The notes under the pieces: generated by a model
The model's database searches: none
Seen by the model: the letters and a program-made list of their open reading frames with translations, nothing else
What the model was told of the DNA's origin: nothing
Translations under genes and position numbers: made by a program
Shown here: positions 1-8,924 of the stretch, one piece after another
Position numbering within the stretch: the first letter of the stretch is position 1
How the letters are laid out: every line of letters starts with the position of its first letter
From: Chelativorans multitrophicus
Lineage (GTDB): Bacteria; Pseudomonadota; Alphaproteobacteria; Rhizobiales; Rhizobiaceae
DNA: 64,000 bases
Assembly: GCF_011317445.1 (NCBI RefSeq)
Contig: NZ_JAAAPL010000001.1
Location: forward strand, 868,001-932,000
Direction: 5' to 3'

Positions 1-215
1 ACAGCCATGTGGGCTACGCCACGGAGCGTCATCGCGAAGCCATCACCGCCTATGGGCCGGTCACACGGCTCCACCGGATGAGTTTCTCGCCCTTCAAAAC
101 GTCTGGCGAGGAGGACCGGATATTGGCAAGCGGGGATGCCGCAGAGCTTATCGCCAGCGCTTTCTCTGCGGCAGACGGGTTAAATGGGCGAGACGCCGAA
201 AAGGAGCCGGTGTAG
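1..215 (+). CDS. rnhB: Ribonuclease HII, C-terminal fragment (cut by window edge)
   Basis: The reading frame is open from the left edge and ends at a TAG at 213-215. The residues near the start (HVGYATERHREAITAYGP, then LHRMSFSPF) match the conserved C-terminal end of bacterial RNase HII, where a GYGT-like segment is followed by 'GP..HHR.SF.P'. RNase HII removes ribonucleotides and RNA primers from RNA-DNA hybrids in the cytoplasm. The catalytic acidic residues lie upstream of the window and cannot be checked. About 35 extra residues follow the conserved core. The last 36 bases overlap the 3' end of the convergent nnrU gene. The assignment rests on one short block only. Confidence 0.6.
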   Translation, partial: SHVGYATERHREAITAYGPVTRLHRMSFSPFKTSGEEDRILASGDAAELIASAFSAADGLNGRDAEKEPV

Positions 216-767
216 CCCGGCAACGAAGATCGCGTAGATAACTAGCCCTCCGACAACAGCCATCACGTCGTTTCTCGGGGACGGCTTGCCCTTAGCCACC
301 GGTTCGCGGGGCCGCTGAACGGAGGAAACCCAGTCCACCGTTCCCCAGACAGCTATCCCACCGAACAGCAACAGGTCGGCCAGCGTCCCGTTCGCCAGGA
401 GATGCGCCAAACCCCATATCACGGTGCCGAGGAGCATAGGATGCCCGACGGCGGTGCTTATCCTTCCCGGCCGATGCGAAGCGGCCATGAGCGGGAAAAC
501 GGGAAGCATCAGCAGCAGTGTCAGGTGCTGCATCCACGTGGCGGGCGTGTAGAGCACGACAGGGTTCTGCCGTGCCAGCCAATACCCCCAGACAATCAGC
601 ACGAGGCCGAGGAATGCAGCCAGACTATAGATGCCTTTCCAAGCACCCAGGCCGCGACTGCCCACGACGCGGTCGCGAAATTGCGGCGCCGCAATGCGGA
701 CGGAGTGCACTCCCAAAAAAAGAACAAGGCCAAGGACAAGCACCAGCATAGCTTTCCCACCCGTCAT
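180..767 (-). CDS. nnrU: NnrU family integral membrane protein
   Basis: A 195-residue protein made mostly of hydrophobic helices, with the NnrU-type pattern: an N-terminal helix ending in the segment VHSVRI, the motif RDRVVGSRGLGAWKGIYSL, then 'VGHPMLLGT..WGLAHLLANG'. NnrU proteins were first linked to nitrite and nitric oxide reduction but are widespread in bacteria without denitrification, and their exact role is unknown. The open frame reaches 1058, but that extension is not hydrophobic and crosses the TetR gene, so I start at the ATG at 767 (a second ATG lies at 749). It is divergent from the TetR gene with a palindrome between them, so it is a likely target of that regulator. It overlaps rnhB tail to tail. 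Confidence 0.8.
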   Translation of the reverse strand: MTGGKAMLVLVLGLVLFLGVHSVRIAAPQFRDRVVGSRGLGAWKGIYSLAAFLGLVLIVWGYWLARQNPVVLYTPATWMQHLTLLLMLPVFPLMAASHRPGRISTAVGHPMLLGTVIWGLAHLLANGTLADLLLFGGIAVWGTVDWVSSVQRPREPVAKGKPSPRNDVMAVVGGLVIYAIFVAGLHRLLFGVSPI

Positions 768-818
768 CTTTGAAGCCGACGCGCCCGTATCGGCAGCGCC
801 GTCTTGCTTGCGATATTC

Positions 819-847
819 ACTAAAGTTAGATAATCTAACTAAAGTTA
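819..847. promoter_or_regulatory. Palindromic operator between nnrU and the TetR gene
   Basis: Positions 824-840 form a perfect 17-base palindrome, AGTTAGATAATCTAACT. It is flanked by two copies of the direct repeat ACTAAAGTTA (819-828 and 838-847), 19 bases apart. The site sits in the short spacer between divergent nnrU and the TetR regulator, 26 bases before the regulator's start, in an AT-rich patch. This is the usual size and place for an autoregulatory TetR operator. Confidence 0.75.
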
Positions 848-866
848 TTTGCGCTAGCATGTCAAT

Positions 867-1652
867 ATGCCGATGAACGACAAAACAAACACCAAAATGA
901 ATCGCAGGGACAAGCTTCGCGAGGCCACCATGGCCGAGATCCGGCACATCGCTCGCGAGTTGCTGGTCAGCAATGGTGCCCAGGCAGTTACCGTCAACGC
1001 GGTTGCCCGGAAAATGGGTATGAGCGGCCCGGCTCTTTACCGCTATTATTCCAGCCAAAACGAGCTGATCGAAGCGCTGCGGCTCGACCTCTATTCAGAG
1101 CTGGTCAACACCCTCACATCTGCGCGGGAACGCAGCGGCGCAACCGACCCGGAATGCCGCCTCCTCGCCATCTGCAGGGCTTTGCGCCAGTGGGCCGTCA
1201 CCCATCCTGCCGAATTCGGCTGCCTTTTCGCCACGCCTGCGCCCATGGGTCTCGAGAGGTGCACCAATGCCAGCCAGTCCGGCCGGGCGTTCGGACAGGT
1301 TTTCCTGGAGGAGATCGTGGCCATCTGGCGCACGAAGCGGTTTCCAATACCGAGCCTGGAGGATATGGATCCCTCCCTGGCCGAGCAGTTGTGCAAATAT
1401 TCCGAGAGAATTGACGGCGCGCTGCCGCCCGAGGCCGCCTATATCTTTCTTTCCTGCTGGATGCGGCTTTACGGCCTGCTCTGCATGGAGGTTCTGAACC
1501 AGATCGGCTTTGCCTACAGCGATCTGGAGCCCGTATACGAGGAATGCCTGCAGGACCTCTGCAGGCTCCTTGATATTCCCTATGAGGAGCCAGTGCCTGC
1601 CGGACACGCTGGCACCATCAGAAAGGACAGGCTGCGCGAGGCGGGTCTCTAG
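867..1652 (+). CDS. TetR/AcrR family transcriptional regulator (WHG-type C-terminal domain)
   Basis: A 261-residue regulator. An N-terminal TetR helix-turn-helix covers about residues 20-70, including the recognition stretch VARKMGMSGPALYRYYSSQ. The C-terminal part (WMRLYGLLCMEVLNQIGFA) resembles the WHG/TetR_C_33 ligand domain. Such proteins are cytoplasmic repressors released by small ligands; the ligand here is unknown. Start choice is uncertain: the ATG at 867 has no strong ribosome site, and in-frame ATGs follow at 873 and 897. It is divergent from nnrU across a 17-base palindrome, so repression of itself and nnrU is the simplest model. Confidence 0.85.
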   Translation: MPMNDKTNTKMNRRDKLREATMAEIRHIARELLVSNGAQAVTVNAVARKMGMSGPALYRYYSSQNELIEALRLDLYSELVNTLTSARERSGATDPECRLLAICRALRQWAVTHPAEFGCLFATPAPMGLERCTNASQSGRAFGQVFLEEIVAIWRTKRFPIPSLEDMDPSLAEQLCKYSERIDGALPPEAAYIFLSCWMRLYGLLCMEVLNQIGFAYSDLEPVYEECLQDLCRLLDIPYEEPVPAGHAGTIRKDRLREAGL

Positions 1653-1678
1653 GTGGTCGGCTGCTCCTTTGCGGAGGC

Positions 1679-1960
1679 TTAGCGCTCGACAGAATCGAAA
1701 ACGCGGATCTTCAACCAAATCCGATTGGTCTCCGGGATGAAGTGGTTCACATGCGCGTCGGAGACTTGATACGCGTCATGTGCCTGCCTGCCGGAAAACA
1801 CCAGGTGAAAGGCTACGTCGAATGAGTCGTCGTTGAAGAGATATGTGACCTGCTTATGGCGCGTGAGGTCGTGCGCCAGCACCGTTGCGAGGAAGGAAAG
1901 CTCTCCGGGGTGGTTTGCCAGATATTTCTTTCCAAGTTTGAGTTGCTTTGAAAATAGCGT
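1679..1960 (-). pseudogene. Dabb/EthD-like stress-barrel protein, broken at the N-terminus
   Basis: Read on the minus strand, the frame gives KLGKKYLANHPGELSF, then FDVAFHLVFSGRQAHDAYQV, then RIWLKIRVFDSVE. This resembles the second half of Dabb-domain (stress-responsive alpha/beta barrel) proteins, including the typical 'AHDAYQV...H' and 'VRVFD' blocks. The homologous frame is closed by a TAA at 1961-1963 and has no ATG, GTG or TTG in front of the conserved part. The only start, a GTG at 1882, would drop a large part of the fold. Dabb proteins are about 95-110 residues long, and no N-terminal half was found in the other frames. I read it as a decayed gene; a sequencing frameshift near 1960 is the alternative. 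Confidence 0.5.
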
Positions 1961-2040
1961 TTAGACACAACGGAGACCGCCGGAACCGTTTGCGCCGGTA
2001 TTGCATTCCAGAACGCTCTTTTGCACTCTGAGAAACGGGC

Positions 2041-2068
2041 AATAAAAATGCCGCCCGAAGGCGGCATT
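2041..2068 (-). terminator. Rho-independent terminator of the atp operon
   Basis: A perfect 9-base stem (AATGCCGCC at 2047-2055 and GGCGGCATT at 2060-2068) with a CGAA loop is followed, in the minus-strand direction, by a U-rich run (2041-2048). It lies 27 bases beyond the atpF stop and ends the F0 operon. Confidence 0.85.
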
Positions 2069-2094
2069 CTAAACGCTCAAATTCAAAGGTCGGC

Positions 2095-2574
2095 TTAGTT
2101 CAGCCGTGTCTTGACGTCCTGCAAGGACGCCTTGAACAGCTCGCTGCCGGTTTTGGTATCGATCTTCTCGGCCAACAGCTTGCCCGCAGCGGCGACAGCG
2201 ACATCGACGGCGCGCGAACGCACCTCGTTGACCGCATCCCGTTCGGCCTGCGCGATCTTCTGCTCGGCCAGCGCCGTACGGCGGGAAACATATTCCTCGG
2301 TCTTGACCTTGGCATCGGATACGATGAGCTTCGCCTCGCGCTTTGCTGCGTCGACGAGTTCCTTCGCCTCCTGCTCAGCTTCACGGCGCTTGCGCTGATA
2401 TTCTGCCAGCAGTTGCTGGGCTTCCTCACGCAGCCGGCGGGCCTCCTCAAGCTCGTTCTTGATCCGCTCAGCGCGGGCATCGAGCGAGCCTGCCAGCATC
2501 CCCGGCACCTTCATATAAAGCAGAATGCCGACAAAAATGATCAGCGCGACCAGGGCCCAAAAAGTTGCGTCCAT
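2095..2574 (-). CDS. atpF: F0F1 ATP synthase subunit b
   Basis: A 159-residue b subunit. One N-terminal transmembrane helix (FWALVALIIFVGILLYM, about residues 5-21) is followed by a long charged coiled coil (about 30-140, rich in E, R, A and K) that forms the peripheral stalk joining the F0 a subunit to the F1 head. It is the last gene of the minus-strand run atpI-atpB-atpE-atpF'-atpF, nine bases after the b' gene, and is followed by a strong terminator. The F1 genes are not in this window, as is usual in alphaproteobacteria, where F0 and F1 are separate operons. Confidence 0.95.
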   Translation of the reverse strand: MDATFWALVALIIFVGILLYMKVPGMLAGSLDARAERIKNELEEARRLREEAQQLLAEYQRKRREAEQEAKELVDAAKREAKLIVSDAKVKTEEYVSRRTALAEQKIAQAERDAVNEVRSRAVDVAVAAAGKLLAEKIDTKTGSELFKASLQDVKTRLN

Positions 2575-2583
2575 GCGCTTCTC

Positions 2584-3165
2584 CTACTGCTGCTGGACGG
2601 CTTTGACAGCCGCCGAGAGCGATGCCTTGTCGACCTTGCCGCCGACGAGTTCCTGAACAATGGCGGCGGCGGTTTCCTCGGCGATCGTGCCGACATCGGA
2701 AAGCGCCGTATCCTTGATCAAGGCGATGCGGGCTTCGGCTTCCTTGAGCTTGGAGTCCAGCCCGGATTCCACCTTACGGCGCTCGGCAGCGGCTTCCGCC
2801 TTGGCGGTGTCACGCGCTTCCTGGGCGATTGCCGCAGCCTTCTTGCGGGCCTCCGCCAATTCCTGCTCGTAGGCAGCCACGGCTGCGTCGGCGTCTTCCT
2901 TCATGCGGGCGGCCTGATCGAGATCCTGAGCGATGCGGTCGCTCCGCACCTCCAGAATGCCGGCAATTCGCGGCAGGACCACGCGCTTCAGGAAAAGATA
3001 GAAGAGCCCGAAAGTGATCGCCAGCCAAAGGAGCTGCGAAGGATAGGTCTCGACGAGGAAAGGAGGAAAGCCGCCTTCGTGGCCGCCTTCCGCTACACCC
3101 GTCTCTGTATGTGTTTCGCCGGCGGTGTGATCCGCCTCCTGTGCGAATGCAGGTGCCACGAACAT
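2584..3165 (-). CDS. atpF2: F0F1 ATP synthase subunit b'
   Basis: A 193-residue b' subunit, the second stalk subunit found in alphaproteobacteria, cyanobacteria and plastids, which pairs with b. The N-terminus carries an Ala/Glu/His-rich extension (about residues 5-35), then the membrane helix ([20 protein letters not shown], about 45-64), then a charged coiled coil to the end. Two b-type genes side by side indicate a b/b' heterodimeric stalk. It sits between atpE and atpF in the same operon, with short spacers on both sides. Confidence 0.93.
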   Translation of the reverse strand: MFVAPAFAQEADHTAGETHTETGVAEGGHEGGFPPFLVETYPSQLLWLAITFGLFYLFLKRVVLPRIAGILEVRSDRIAQDLDQAARMKEDADAAVAAYEQELAEARKKAAAIAQEARDTAKAEAAAERRKVESGLDSKLKEAEARIALIKDTALSDVGTIAEETAAAIVQELVGGKVDKASLSAAVKAVQQQ

Positions 3166-3232
3166 GGCTTACCCCTTCAAATCAGCGAAGCCGGCCGCGC
3201 GGAGGCGGCCGGTTCAGGCACGTTTATCGCGC

Positions 3233-3460
3233 TTAGACAGCGTAGAGGAGAAGCAGTGCCACGAGCAGCGAAAAGATGCCCAGAGCTTCCGTCACCGCGA
3301 AGCCGAAGATGAGGCGGCCGAACTGGCCGTCGGCAGCCGACGGATTGCGCAGCGCGCCCGCCAGGTAATTGCCGAAGATGTGGCCGAGACCGATGCCGGC
3401 GCCACCCATGCCGAGGCAGGCGATGCCCGCACCGATGAACTTTGCTGCTTCTGCTTCCAT
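3233..3460 (-). CDS. atpE: F0F1 ATP synthase subunit c
   Basis: A 75-residue proteolipid with two membrane helices and a polar loop (RNPSAADGQ, about 38-46). The first helix has the glycine ladder [10 protein letters not shown]. The second carries the ion-binding carboxylate Glu58 in [10 protein letters not shown] and lacks the extra polar ligands of sodium-type rings, so it is a proton-type ring. The open frame begins at 3499, but the ATG at 3460 is preceded by GGAG and gives the expected length. It is high-copy in the complex and sits between atpB and b'. Confidence 0.95.
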   Translation of the reverse strand: MEAEAAKFIGAGIACLGMGGAGIGLGHIFGNYLAGALRNPSAADGQFGRLIFGFAVTEALGIFSLLVALLLLYAV

Positions 3461-3512
3461 TTTAAACTCCTTATGGATTGGATCTGTTTTGCCGGGCACA
3501 AGCCCCGGTGCC

Positions 3513-4262
3513 TTAGTGGCCCGGGTGCAAGGCGTCGTTCAGGTACATGCAGGTGAGCACTGCGAAAACATAGGCCTGCAGGAAAGCCACCAGAAGCTCG
3601 AGGCCGGTGAGCGCAACCGTCATGGCAAGCGGCAGAACCGCGCCAGCGGCGCCGGCGACACCCAGCGCGCCAAGAGAAGTGACAAAGCCGGCGAAAACCT
3701 TGAGCGTGATGTGGCCCGCCAGCATGTTCGCGAAGAGACGAACGGAGAGACTGATGGGGCGCGACAGGAAGGAAATCACCTCGATGAGCACCACCAGAGG
3801 CAGAAGCACACCTGGAACGCCCTCCGGCACAAACAGCTTCAGGAACCCAAAGCCATGTTTCCAAAAGCCGTAGACGAGCACGGTTCCAATAACGAGGAGC
3901 GCCAGCGCGAAGGTGACGACGATATGGCTCGTGACCGTGAAGAAATAAGGAAACAGACCGAGCAGGTTCGCGACCAGCACGAACATGAATAGCGAGAAGA
4001 CGAACGGGAAGAACCGCATTCCGTGGCTTCCCGCAGCGTCACGCAGCATTGAAGCCACGAATTCGTAGGACATTTCCGAGACGGACTGCATCCGGCTCGG
4101 AACCAGGCCGCGGCTCGACGTGGTGAGATAAAGGAACGCACCCGCCGCCGCCACTGTGGCGACCATGAAAAGGGAGGAATTGGTGAAGGAGAAATCAAGG
4201 CCGCCGATCTCGATCGGAATCAACTTCGAGATCTGAAATTGGTGGATCGGGTCTGTGGCCAC
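3513..4262 (-). CDS. atpB: F0F1 ATP synthase subunit a
   Basis: A 249-residue polytopic membrane protein that forms the proton half-channels against the c ring. The conserved arginine is seen in [14 protein letters not shown], and the C-terminal helix ends in [20 protein letters not shown], both hallmarks of subunit a. The length is normal. It begins 39 bases after atpI and leads into atpE, the standard F0 order. Confidence 0.95.
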   Translation of the reverse strand: MATDPIHQFQISKLIPIEIGGLDFSFTNSSLFMVATVAAAGAFLYLTTSSRGLVPSRMQSVSEMSYEFVASMLRDAAGSHGMRFFPFVFSLFMFVLVANLLGLFPYFFTVTSHIVVTFALALLVIGTVLVYGFWKHGFGFLKLFVPEGVPGVLLPLVVLIEVISFLSRPISLSVRLFANMLAGHITLKVFAGFVTSLGALGVAGAAGAVLPLAMTVALTGLELLVAFLQAYVFAVLTCMYLNDALHPGH

Positions 4263-4301
4263 TTGGCTCCCCTCGTCCTCTACACGCGGCCGAAACGCCG
4301 C

Positions 4302-4661
4302 CTACTTCTTTTCCCCCGGACCGGCGTCACCCTTATTGGGCGCCTTCGATCCGAATTCAGCCATAAGCCCTGCCGAGCGCAGGACGTTAAGAACTCCCGC
4401 TCCAAAACCCAGGAGCAGGAAAATGATCATTCCCCAAGGCGCAGTGCCGGCAGTCCTGTCGATGAACCAGCCGAGGCCCGCTCCAACCACGATGCCGGCG
4501 ATGAACTCGCTGGAAAGTCTCAGCGCATTCGCATAGCCGCCCGCACCGCCCGTCTTCGCGCTCCCCCCGTCGCTCGGCTCTTCCGGCCTGCGCGCAGCCA
4601 ACGCCGCCTCGAGATCACGCCGCCGCCGCTCCAGATCGTCCGGCTTTTCCCGATTGGCCAT
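4302..4661 (-). CDS. atpI: AtpI, ATP synthase accessory membrane protein
   Basis: A 119-residue protein with a charged N-terminus (MANREKPDDLERRRRDLE) and two membrane helices in the C-terminal half (SSEFIAGIVVGAGLGWFID and WGMIIFLLLGFGAGVLNVL), the AtpI/AtpZ pattern. AtpI helps c-ring assembly and is often linked to Mg2+ handling. The frame is open to 4736, but the ATG at 4661 has GGAGG six bases upstream and gives the normal N-terminus, so I use it. First gene of the F0 operon; its promoter should lie in 4662-4890, where I see no distinct element. Confidence 0.88.
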   Translation of the reverse strand: MANREKPDDLERRRRDLEAALAARRPEEPSDGGSAKTGGAGGYANALRLSSEFIAGIVVGAGLGWFIDRTAGTAPWGMIIFLLLGFGAGVLNVLRSAGLMAEFGSKAPNKGDAGPGEKK

Positions 4662-4890
4662 CAGAGCCTCCACGCCGCTTCGCGGCCTGCGGATACCCGC
4701 CTCGAAGTCGCGCGCAACATAGTGAGAGGGCATCAAGCAGTCAAGCCGCGCAGCAGCATAGAAGGCCTGGGTTTTTCGCCCATAAAATCAATGAATTAAT
4801 GCGGTGCGACAAAGCGTCTTGCCGATCAGGAGCCTGTCGGGCGGCGGAATCACGGATTTCGGCGCCCGGAATGGGCAGCCATGAGGCCTT

Positions 4891-6051
4891 TCAATCCCAG
4901 CCGCCGCCATAGGTCCGGTAGAAAATGTGCTGCCCGATCTTCTTCGTGCGCTCCATGAAATTGGCCCAGCGCGGGTGCACATAGGTGGCGTGATAATGGG
5001 TGGCAGTGCCAACCTCTTCAAGCCAAATCCTGCCAGCAGTAACCGCCAATGCCACGTCCTTGGCCATCTGCCAGTGCTTCGGGCTTGCAACCCGGTCCTT
5101 TATGCCATCGCAGGCGAAGGAAAACTGGCAGCGGTTGCGCCATTTCTCGTTCTGATAAACGACGCCGCAGATGCTGTTCGGATAGGTGGGATTGCGCACG
5201 CGGTTCAAAATGACCTGGGCCACGGCCGCCTGGCCGCGCACCGGCTCGCCACGCGCCTCGAAATAAACGCCGGCCGTCAGGCACTGCTGCTCCCGCTCCG
5301 AAAAGACATCCGGCGGCAGGGGCGTCCGCGCCCAAGGGTGATCGCTTTGCGGGACAGGCGGGATGAAGCGGCCCGCGTTCTCGTCCCGCAAGATGCTGGC
5401 GAAGGGTGATGCCCGCGCATAATCCGGCTCTGCCGGCGCATAGGCGCTTGCAAGGATATCGCCCTCCTCGTTGTTGACGAGTTCGGCTATGGCGGGGAGA
5501 AGGCCAAGGTCCTGCTTCTTCTTGATATAGAAGGCGGAGGCGATTTGAACCTCCTTGCCCTTGATGTCGGGATCGACAAAAGCCATCAGGGTTTCGCCGA
5601 GCGGCTCAGCCTTGAGCAGGCTCGTCTGCTCGAAAATCGTGCCCGCATTGAAAAGGCGTGGAGGGGCCATGGGCAAGGTTTTCACCAAACGCCCATGCTT
5701 GGCCTGACGATTGATATTCTTCTCGTCCGATCCCTCAGCCGCCTTGCCGCCTGTGCGAAATGCGACCTCGCCAATGCCGGGCGTGAGGCGCCCTGCGCCC
5801 GAAACAGCCGCGGCCGGTGCATCCGGGTTCAGGAACGGCATCTCGGCTTTGTGGACGGACCCAGCGACGGAACGCTCCACCACCGCCGTCCAACGCGCTT
5901 GAATATCCTGTCCAGCAACCAGGCTCACCATGTCCTGATAGGCGCCGACCGTTGGGAAGCCGAGCAAAAAGCCGATGCCCAATGCAATGGAAGGAAAACG
6001 AGAGCGTTTCTGCCCCGGCGCCATACGCCGCCCTACACCTGACGCAAACAC
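4891..6051 (-). CDS. Cell wall hydrolase, SleB family (Hydrolase_2)
   Basis: A 386-residue protein with an N-terminal basic stretch and a membrane anchor or signal helix (ALGIGFLLGFPTVGAY, about 23-38), a long low-complexity middle, and a C-terminal SleB-like domain (about 265-386). The domain begins with EQQCLTAGVYFEARGEPVRG and continues through QVILNRVRNPTYPNSICGVV and CQFSFACDG; the Glu of YFEARGE is the expected catalytic acid. SleB-type enzymes are lytic transglycosylases that cut peptidoglycan, originally in spore germination but common in non-sporulating alphaproteobacteria. It probably acts in the periplasm. It stands alone after the atp operon. Confidence 0.85.
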   Translation of the reverse strand: MFASGVGRRMAPGQKRSRFPSIALGIGFLLGFPTVGAYQDMVSLVAGQDIQARWTAVVERSVAGSVHKAEMPFLNPDAPAAAVSGAGRLTPGIGEVAFRTGGKAAEGSDEKNINRQAKHGRLVKTLPMAPPRLFNAGTIFEQTSLLKAEPLGETLMAFVDPDIKGKEVQIASAFYIKKKQDLGLLPAIAELVNNEEGDILASAYAPAEPDYARASPFASILRDENAGRFIPPVPQSDHPWARTPLPPDVFSEREQQCLTAGVYFEARGEPVRGQAAVAQVILNRVRNPTYPNSICGVVYQNEKWRNRCQFSFACDGIKDRVASPKHWQMAKDVALAVTAGRIWLEEVGTATHYHATYVHPRWANFMERTKKIGQHIFYRTYGGGWD

Positions 6052-6098
6052 TCGGACCCCTCTCGAAACTAAAACGCCGATTAATCCGAGACTATTTC

Positions 6099-6121
6099 GT
6101 TAACCTTGATCACCGGTTAAC
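6099..6121. promoter_or_regulatory. GTTAACC/GGTTAAC inverted repeat upstream of the SleB-like hydrolase
   Basis: GTTAACC (6099-6105) and GGTTAAC (6115-6121) are perfect inverted 7-mers around a 9-base spacer. The site lies 48 bases upstream of the hydrolase start in the 256-base spacer shared with the divergent osmC gene. The two TTAA cores are 13 bases apart, which does not fit the CtrA spacing (TTAA-N7-TTAA). The binding factor is unknown. The rest of the spacer shows no gene. Confidence 0.4.
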
Positions 6122-6307
6122 GCGGAGAGAGCCCGTGGCCGATCGGAGCACAATTCCGGCTCCGCTGCCGGAGCGACTGGATGCGCCGATCATAGACGGG
6201 TGCTTCATCGGGGAGACAGAGCGATTTACACTCCGGCCGCCATAATCCCCTCCCCCGTTCCCTCTCGCAGGCGTATGCTTTTTTTAAGCAGAGGGGAGGA
6301 GACCACC

Positions 6308-6814
6308 ATGGATGCCGATACGCTGCGCGCCATTCAGGCGCCGATAAAGGACCGCTACCGGTCCGATCCTCAGTCCGCCACCATAACGCTGAGCGCCCGT
6401 GGCAGCCTCGACGATCAGAATATCGCTTGCAAGGTGGAGACCGGCCGGGCGCTAGCGGTCGCGGGCCTCCATCCGGCAACCGGCGGCTCGGGGATGGAGC
6501 TTTGCTCCGGCGACATGCTGCTGGAAGCACTCGTGGCATGCGCCGGCGTGACACTCAAGGCCGTAGCAACGGCGCTGGAAATACCCATTCGTTCAGGCAG
6601 CGTTTCGGCAGAAGGCGACCTCGACTTCCGCGGCACTTTGGGAGTGGCGAAGGACGCGCCGGTGGGTTTTGCGCAAATAAGGCTCACCTTCGATCTCGAC
6701 ACCGAGGCGCCCCAGGAAAAGCTCGATCAGCTTCTAAAGCTCACCGAGCGCTACTGCGTCGTCTACCAGACGATCCGGAACGGCCCGCCGGTTGAGATGA
6801 GGCTGCAGCGTTAG
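6308..6814 (+). CDS. OsmC family protein
   Basis: A 168-residue OsmC/Ohr-fold protein, expected to be a thiol-dependent hydroperoxide reductase. The two reactive cysteines of the family are visible at about residue 78 (EALVACAGVTLKAV) and residue 150 (LTERYCVVYQTI); an extra Cys lies at 66. I start at the ATG at 6308 because it follows GAGGGGAGGAG at the right distance, although the frame is open further upstream. Monocistronic, convergent with der. Substrate cannot be told from sequence. Confidence 0.85.
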   Translation: MDADTLRAIQAPIKDRYRSDPQSATITLSARGSLDDQNIACKVETGRALAVAGLHPATGGSGMELCSGDMLLEALVACAGVTLKAVATALEIPIRSGSVSAEGDLDFRGTLGVAKDAPVGFAQIRLTFDLDTEAPQEKLDQLLKLTERYCVVYQTIRNGPPVEMRLQR

Positions 6815-6835
6815 GCCGAAAAGGGCATTGGGTTG

Positions 6836-8248
6836 CTAAGTCCGCTTGCGCGCTTTTCCGGCATAGGGATTTTCGGATGCGCGGAGCGAAATTCTGATTG
6901 GCACGCCGAAAATGTCGAAGCTTTCGCGCAGGCCATTCACGAGATAGCGGATATAGGACTGCGGCATGGCCTCGGGGCGGGAGCAGGAAAGCACGAAGCC
7001 TGGCGGTCTCGTCTTCACCTGCGTCATATATTTCACCTTCAACCGCCTGCCTGAAACGGCCGGCGGCGGATGCTGCGTCGACGCGGCTTCCAACCAACGG
7101 TTCAACGGGCCGGTCGGCACACGCCGGTTCCAGACCACATGGGTGCTTACCGCTGCTTCCAGCAACTGATCGAGACCGCGGCCGGTTTCCGCCGAGATGG
7201 GGACCGACCGAAGACCGCGCGCCTGAGGAAGCAGCCGGTCCGTCTTCTCACGCAGCTCGGCAAGCTTTTCCTGCCGGTTCTCGATCAAATCCCATTTATT
7301 GAAGGCGATCACAGGCGCCCTGCCCTCGCGCACGATCAGATCCGCGATCTGGAGATCTTGCTTCTCGAAGGGCATGGTCGCGTCGAAAACGATGATAACC
7401 ACCTCGGCGAAGCGGATGGCGCGCAGGCTCTCGCCCACGGAAAGCTTTTCGAGCTTTTCCTGCACGCGTGCCTTGCGCCGCATCCCGGCGGTATCAAACA
7501 GCTTTATTTCCCTGCCGCGCCAATGCCAGTCGACGGAAATCGAGTCGCGGGTGATCCCGGCCTCCGGTCCGGTCAGCAGGCGTTCCTCGCCGATCAACGC
7601 GTTGATGAGTGTCGATTTGCCCACGTTGGGGCGGCCGACCACCGCAATGCGAATGGGCTTGGTGGGATCGTACCGGGCCTCCTCGGAATCGGGATCGATG
7701 TCCTCACCGATCAGCACGGTCTCCTCCTCCGTGACCCTCTCCTCTTCTTCTGCCTGACCGGCAAATTCAGCAATAGCGTCGCGCAGCTCGACCATGCCCT
7801 GGCCATGCTCGGCGGAAACGGCGACAGGGTCGCCCAAACCCAGGGCAAAGGCCTCAAGCACGCCAGCATCCGTTCCCCGAACATCCGTCTTGTTGGCGAC
7901 CAGGACCACGGGCTTGCCTTTGCGGCGCACCACCTCGGCAAAGGCGCGGTCATCGGGCATCAGCCCGGCCCGCGCATCGATCATGAATAGAACGAGATCA
8001 GCTTCGTCGATGGCGGTTTCGGTCTGCGCGCGCATACGCCCGGCCAGGGTGGGCGCTGCCGCCTCTTCGAGGCCGGCAGTGTCTATGACATCGAAACGCA
8101 GGTCGAGGAGACGGGCGGAATGCACCCGACGGTCGCGGGTCACGCCCGGCGTATCGTCGACAAGCGCGATCCGGCGGCCCACCAGCCTGTTGAAGAGGGT
8201 CGACTTGCCGACATTGGGCCGGCCGACAATGGCGACCTTGAAAGGCAT
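6836..8248 (-). CDS. der: Ribosome biogenesis GTPase Der (EngA)
   Basis: A 470-residue protein with two tandem GTPase domains: P-loops [16 protein letters not shown] (about 8-23) and [16 protein letters not shown] (about 207-222), each with its DTAG/DTPG and NK[ST/W]D boxes, then the C-terminal KH-like domain. Der acts in assembly of the 50S ribosomal subunit. The C-terminus ends in a basic tail ([14 protein letters not shown]). The YfgM-like gene lies four bases upstream in the same direction, as in many proteobacteria, so the two are co-transcribed. Confidence 0.96.
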
Positions 8249-8252
8249 GATA

Positions 8253-8924
8253 CTATCCAGCTTCGCCGGTGGCGGTGCCGGAGATCAGATCCATCATCAT
8301 CTCCGCGCGTTGACGAGCCCCGGCAGGCGCCTGCTCATCATCCGCAATCTCGCCGAAGAGCGAAAGAGCATTTTCGCGGTTACCTTCCTTCCATGCGGCC
8401 AATGCCATCGTCTCGCGGGCGATGTGACGCATGGGGTTTGTATCGGCGGAAAGCGTTTCTACGCGCGCGGCCACGTCGGCATAGGAACCATGGTCGACGA
8501 GGAGCAGCGCAGCGCGCAGACGCGCTACATCGCGGATCGCAGCAGGAACGGCCGCGTCGTTGGCAACTTCGTCAAACTTGGTGATGGCGCCGTCGATATC
8601 GTCGCTGTCTGCCAGCGTCGTCGCCGCCCGGAGGCGCGCCAGCACCGGATAGGCGCCTGCGCCCGAGTTTTCCAATTCCTCCAGAAGCTGGAGCGCTTCC
8701 TGGCTGTTTCCCTCTTCGGCAAGCTCGAGCGCCTGCGCGAAGCGATCGCCCGACTCATTGGCGCGCGAGGTCCACCAGTGATCATACGCCACCCAGGCGG
8801 CCATGCCGAGCACAAGCAACGCCGCCAGGCCGATTGCGATCGGCCCATAGCGGCGCCACAGCACCCTCATCTGGTCTTGGCGAAGCTCCTCGTTGACTTC
8901 GCGAATGAAACTGTTGTCGGACAT
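8253..8924 (-). CDS. YfgM-like tetratricopeptide membrane protein
   Basis: A 223-residue protein: cytoplasmic N-terminus ([21 protein letters not shown]), one membrane helix ([22 protein letters not shown], about 26-47), then a TPR-like helical region rich in Ala, Leu and Asp. The beginning is typical of the YfgM/DUF2133 family, an ancillary SecYEG and periplasmic-chaperone partner in E. coli. In many proteobacteria yfgM is next to bamB and der; bamB is not seen in this window. It is followed directly by der. Confidence 0.8.

Noticed and set aside
1095-1718. A 207-codon minus-strand frame across the TetR gene
   Set aside because: It is antisense to a clear TetR regulator, with no ribosome site or recognisable domain.
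2413-3312. A 299-codon plus-strand frame across the atpF/atpF' genes
   Set aside because: It mirrors the two stalk subunits; codon pattern and homology are on the minus strand.
6082-6121. CtrA binding site in the SleB/osmC spacer
   Set aside because: Several TTAA elements occur, but none with the 7-base spacing of the CtrA consensus.
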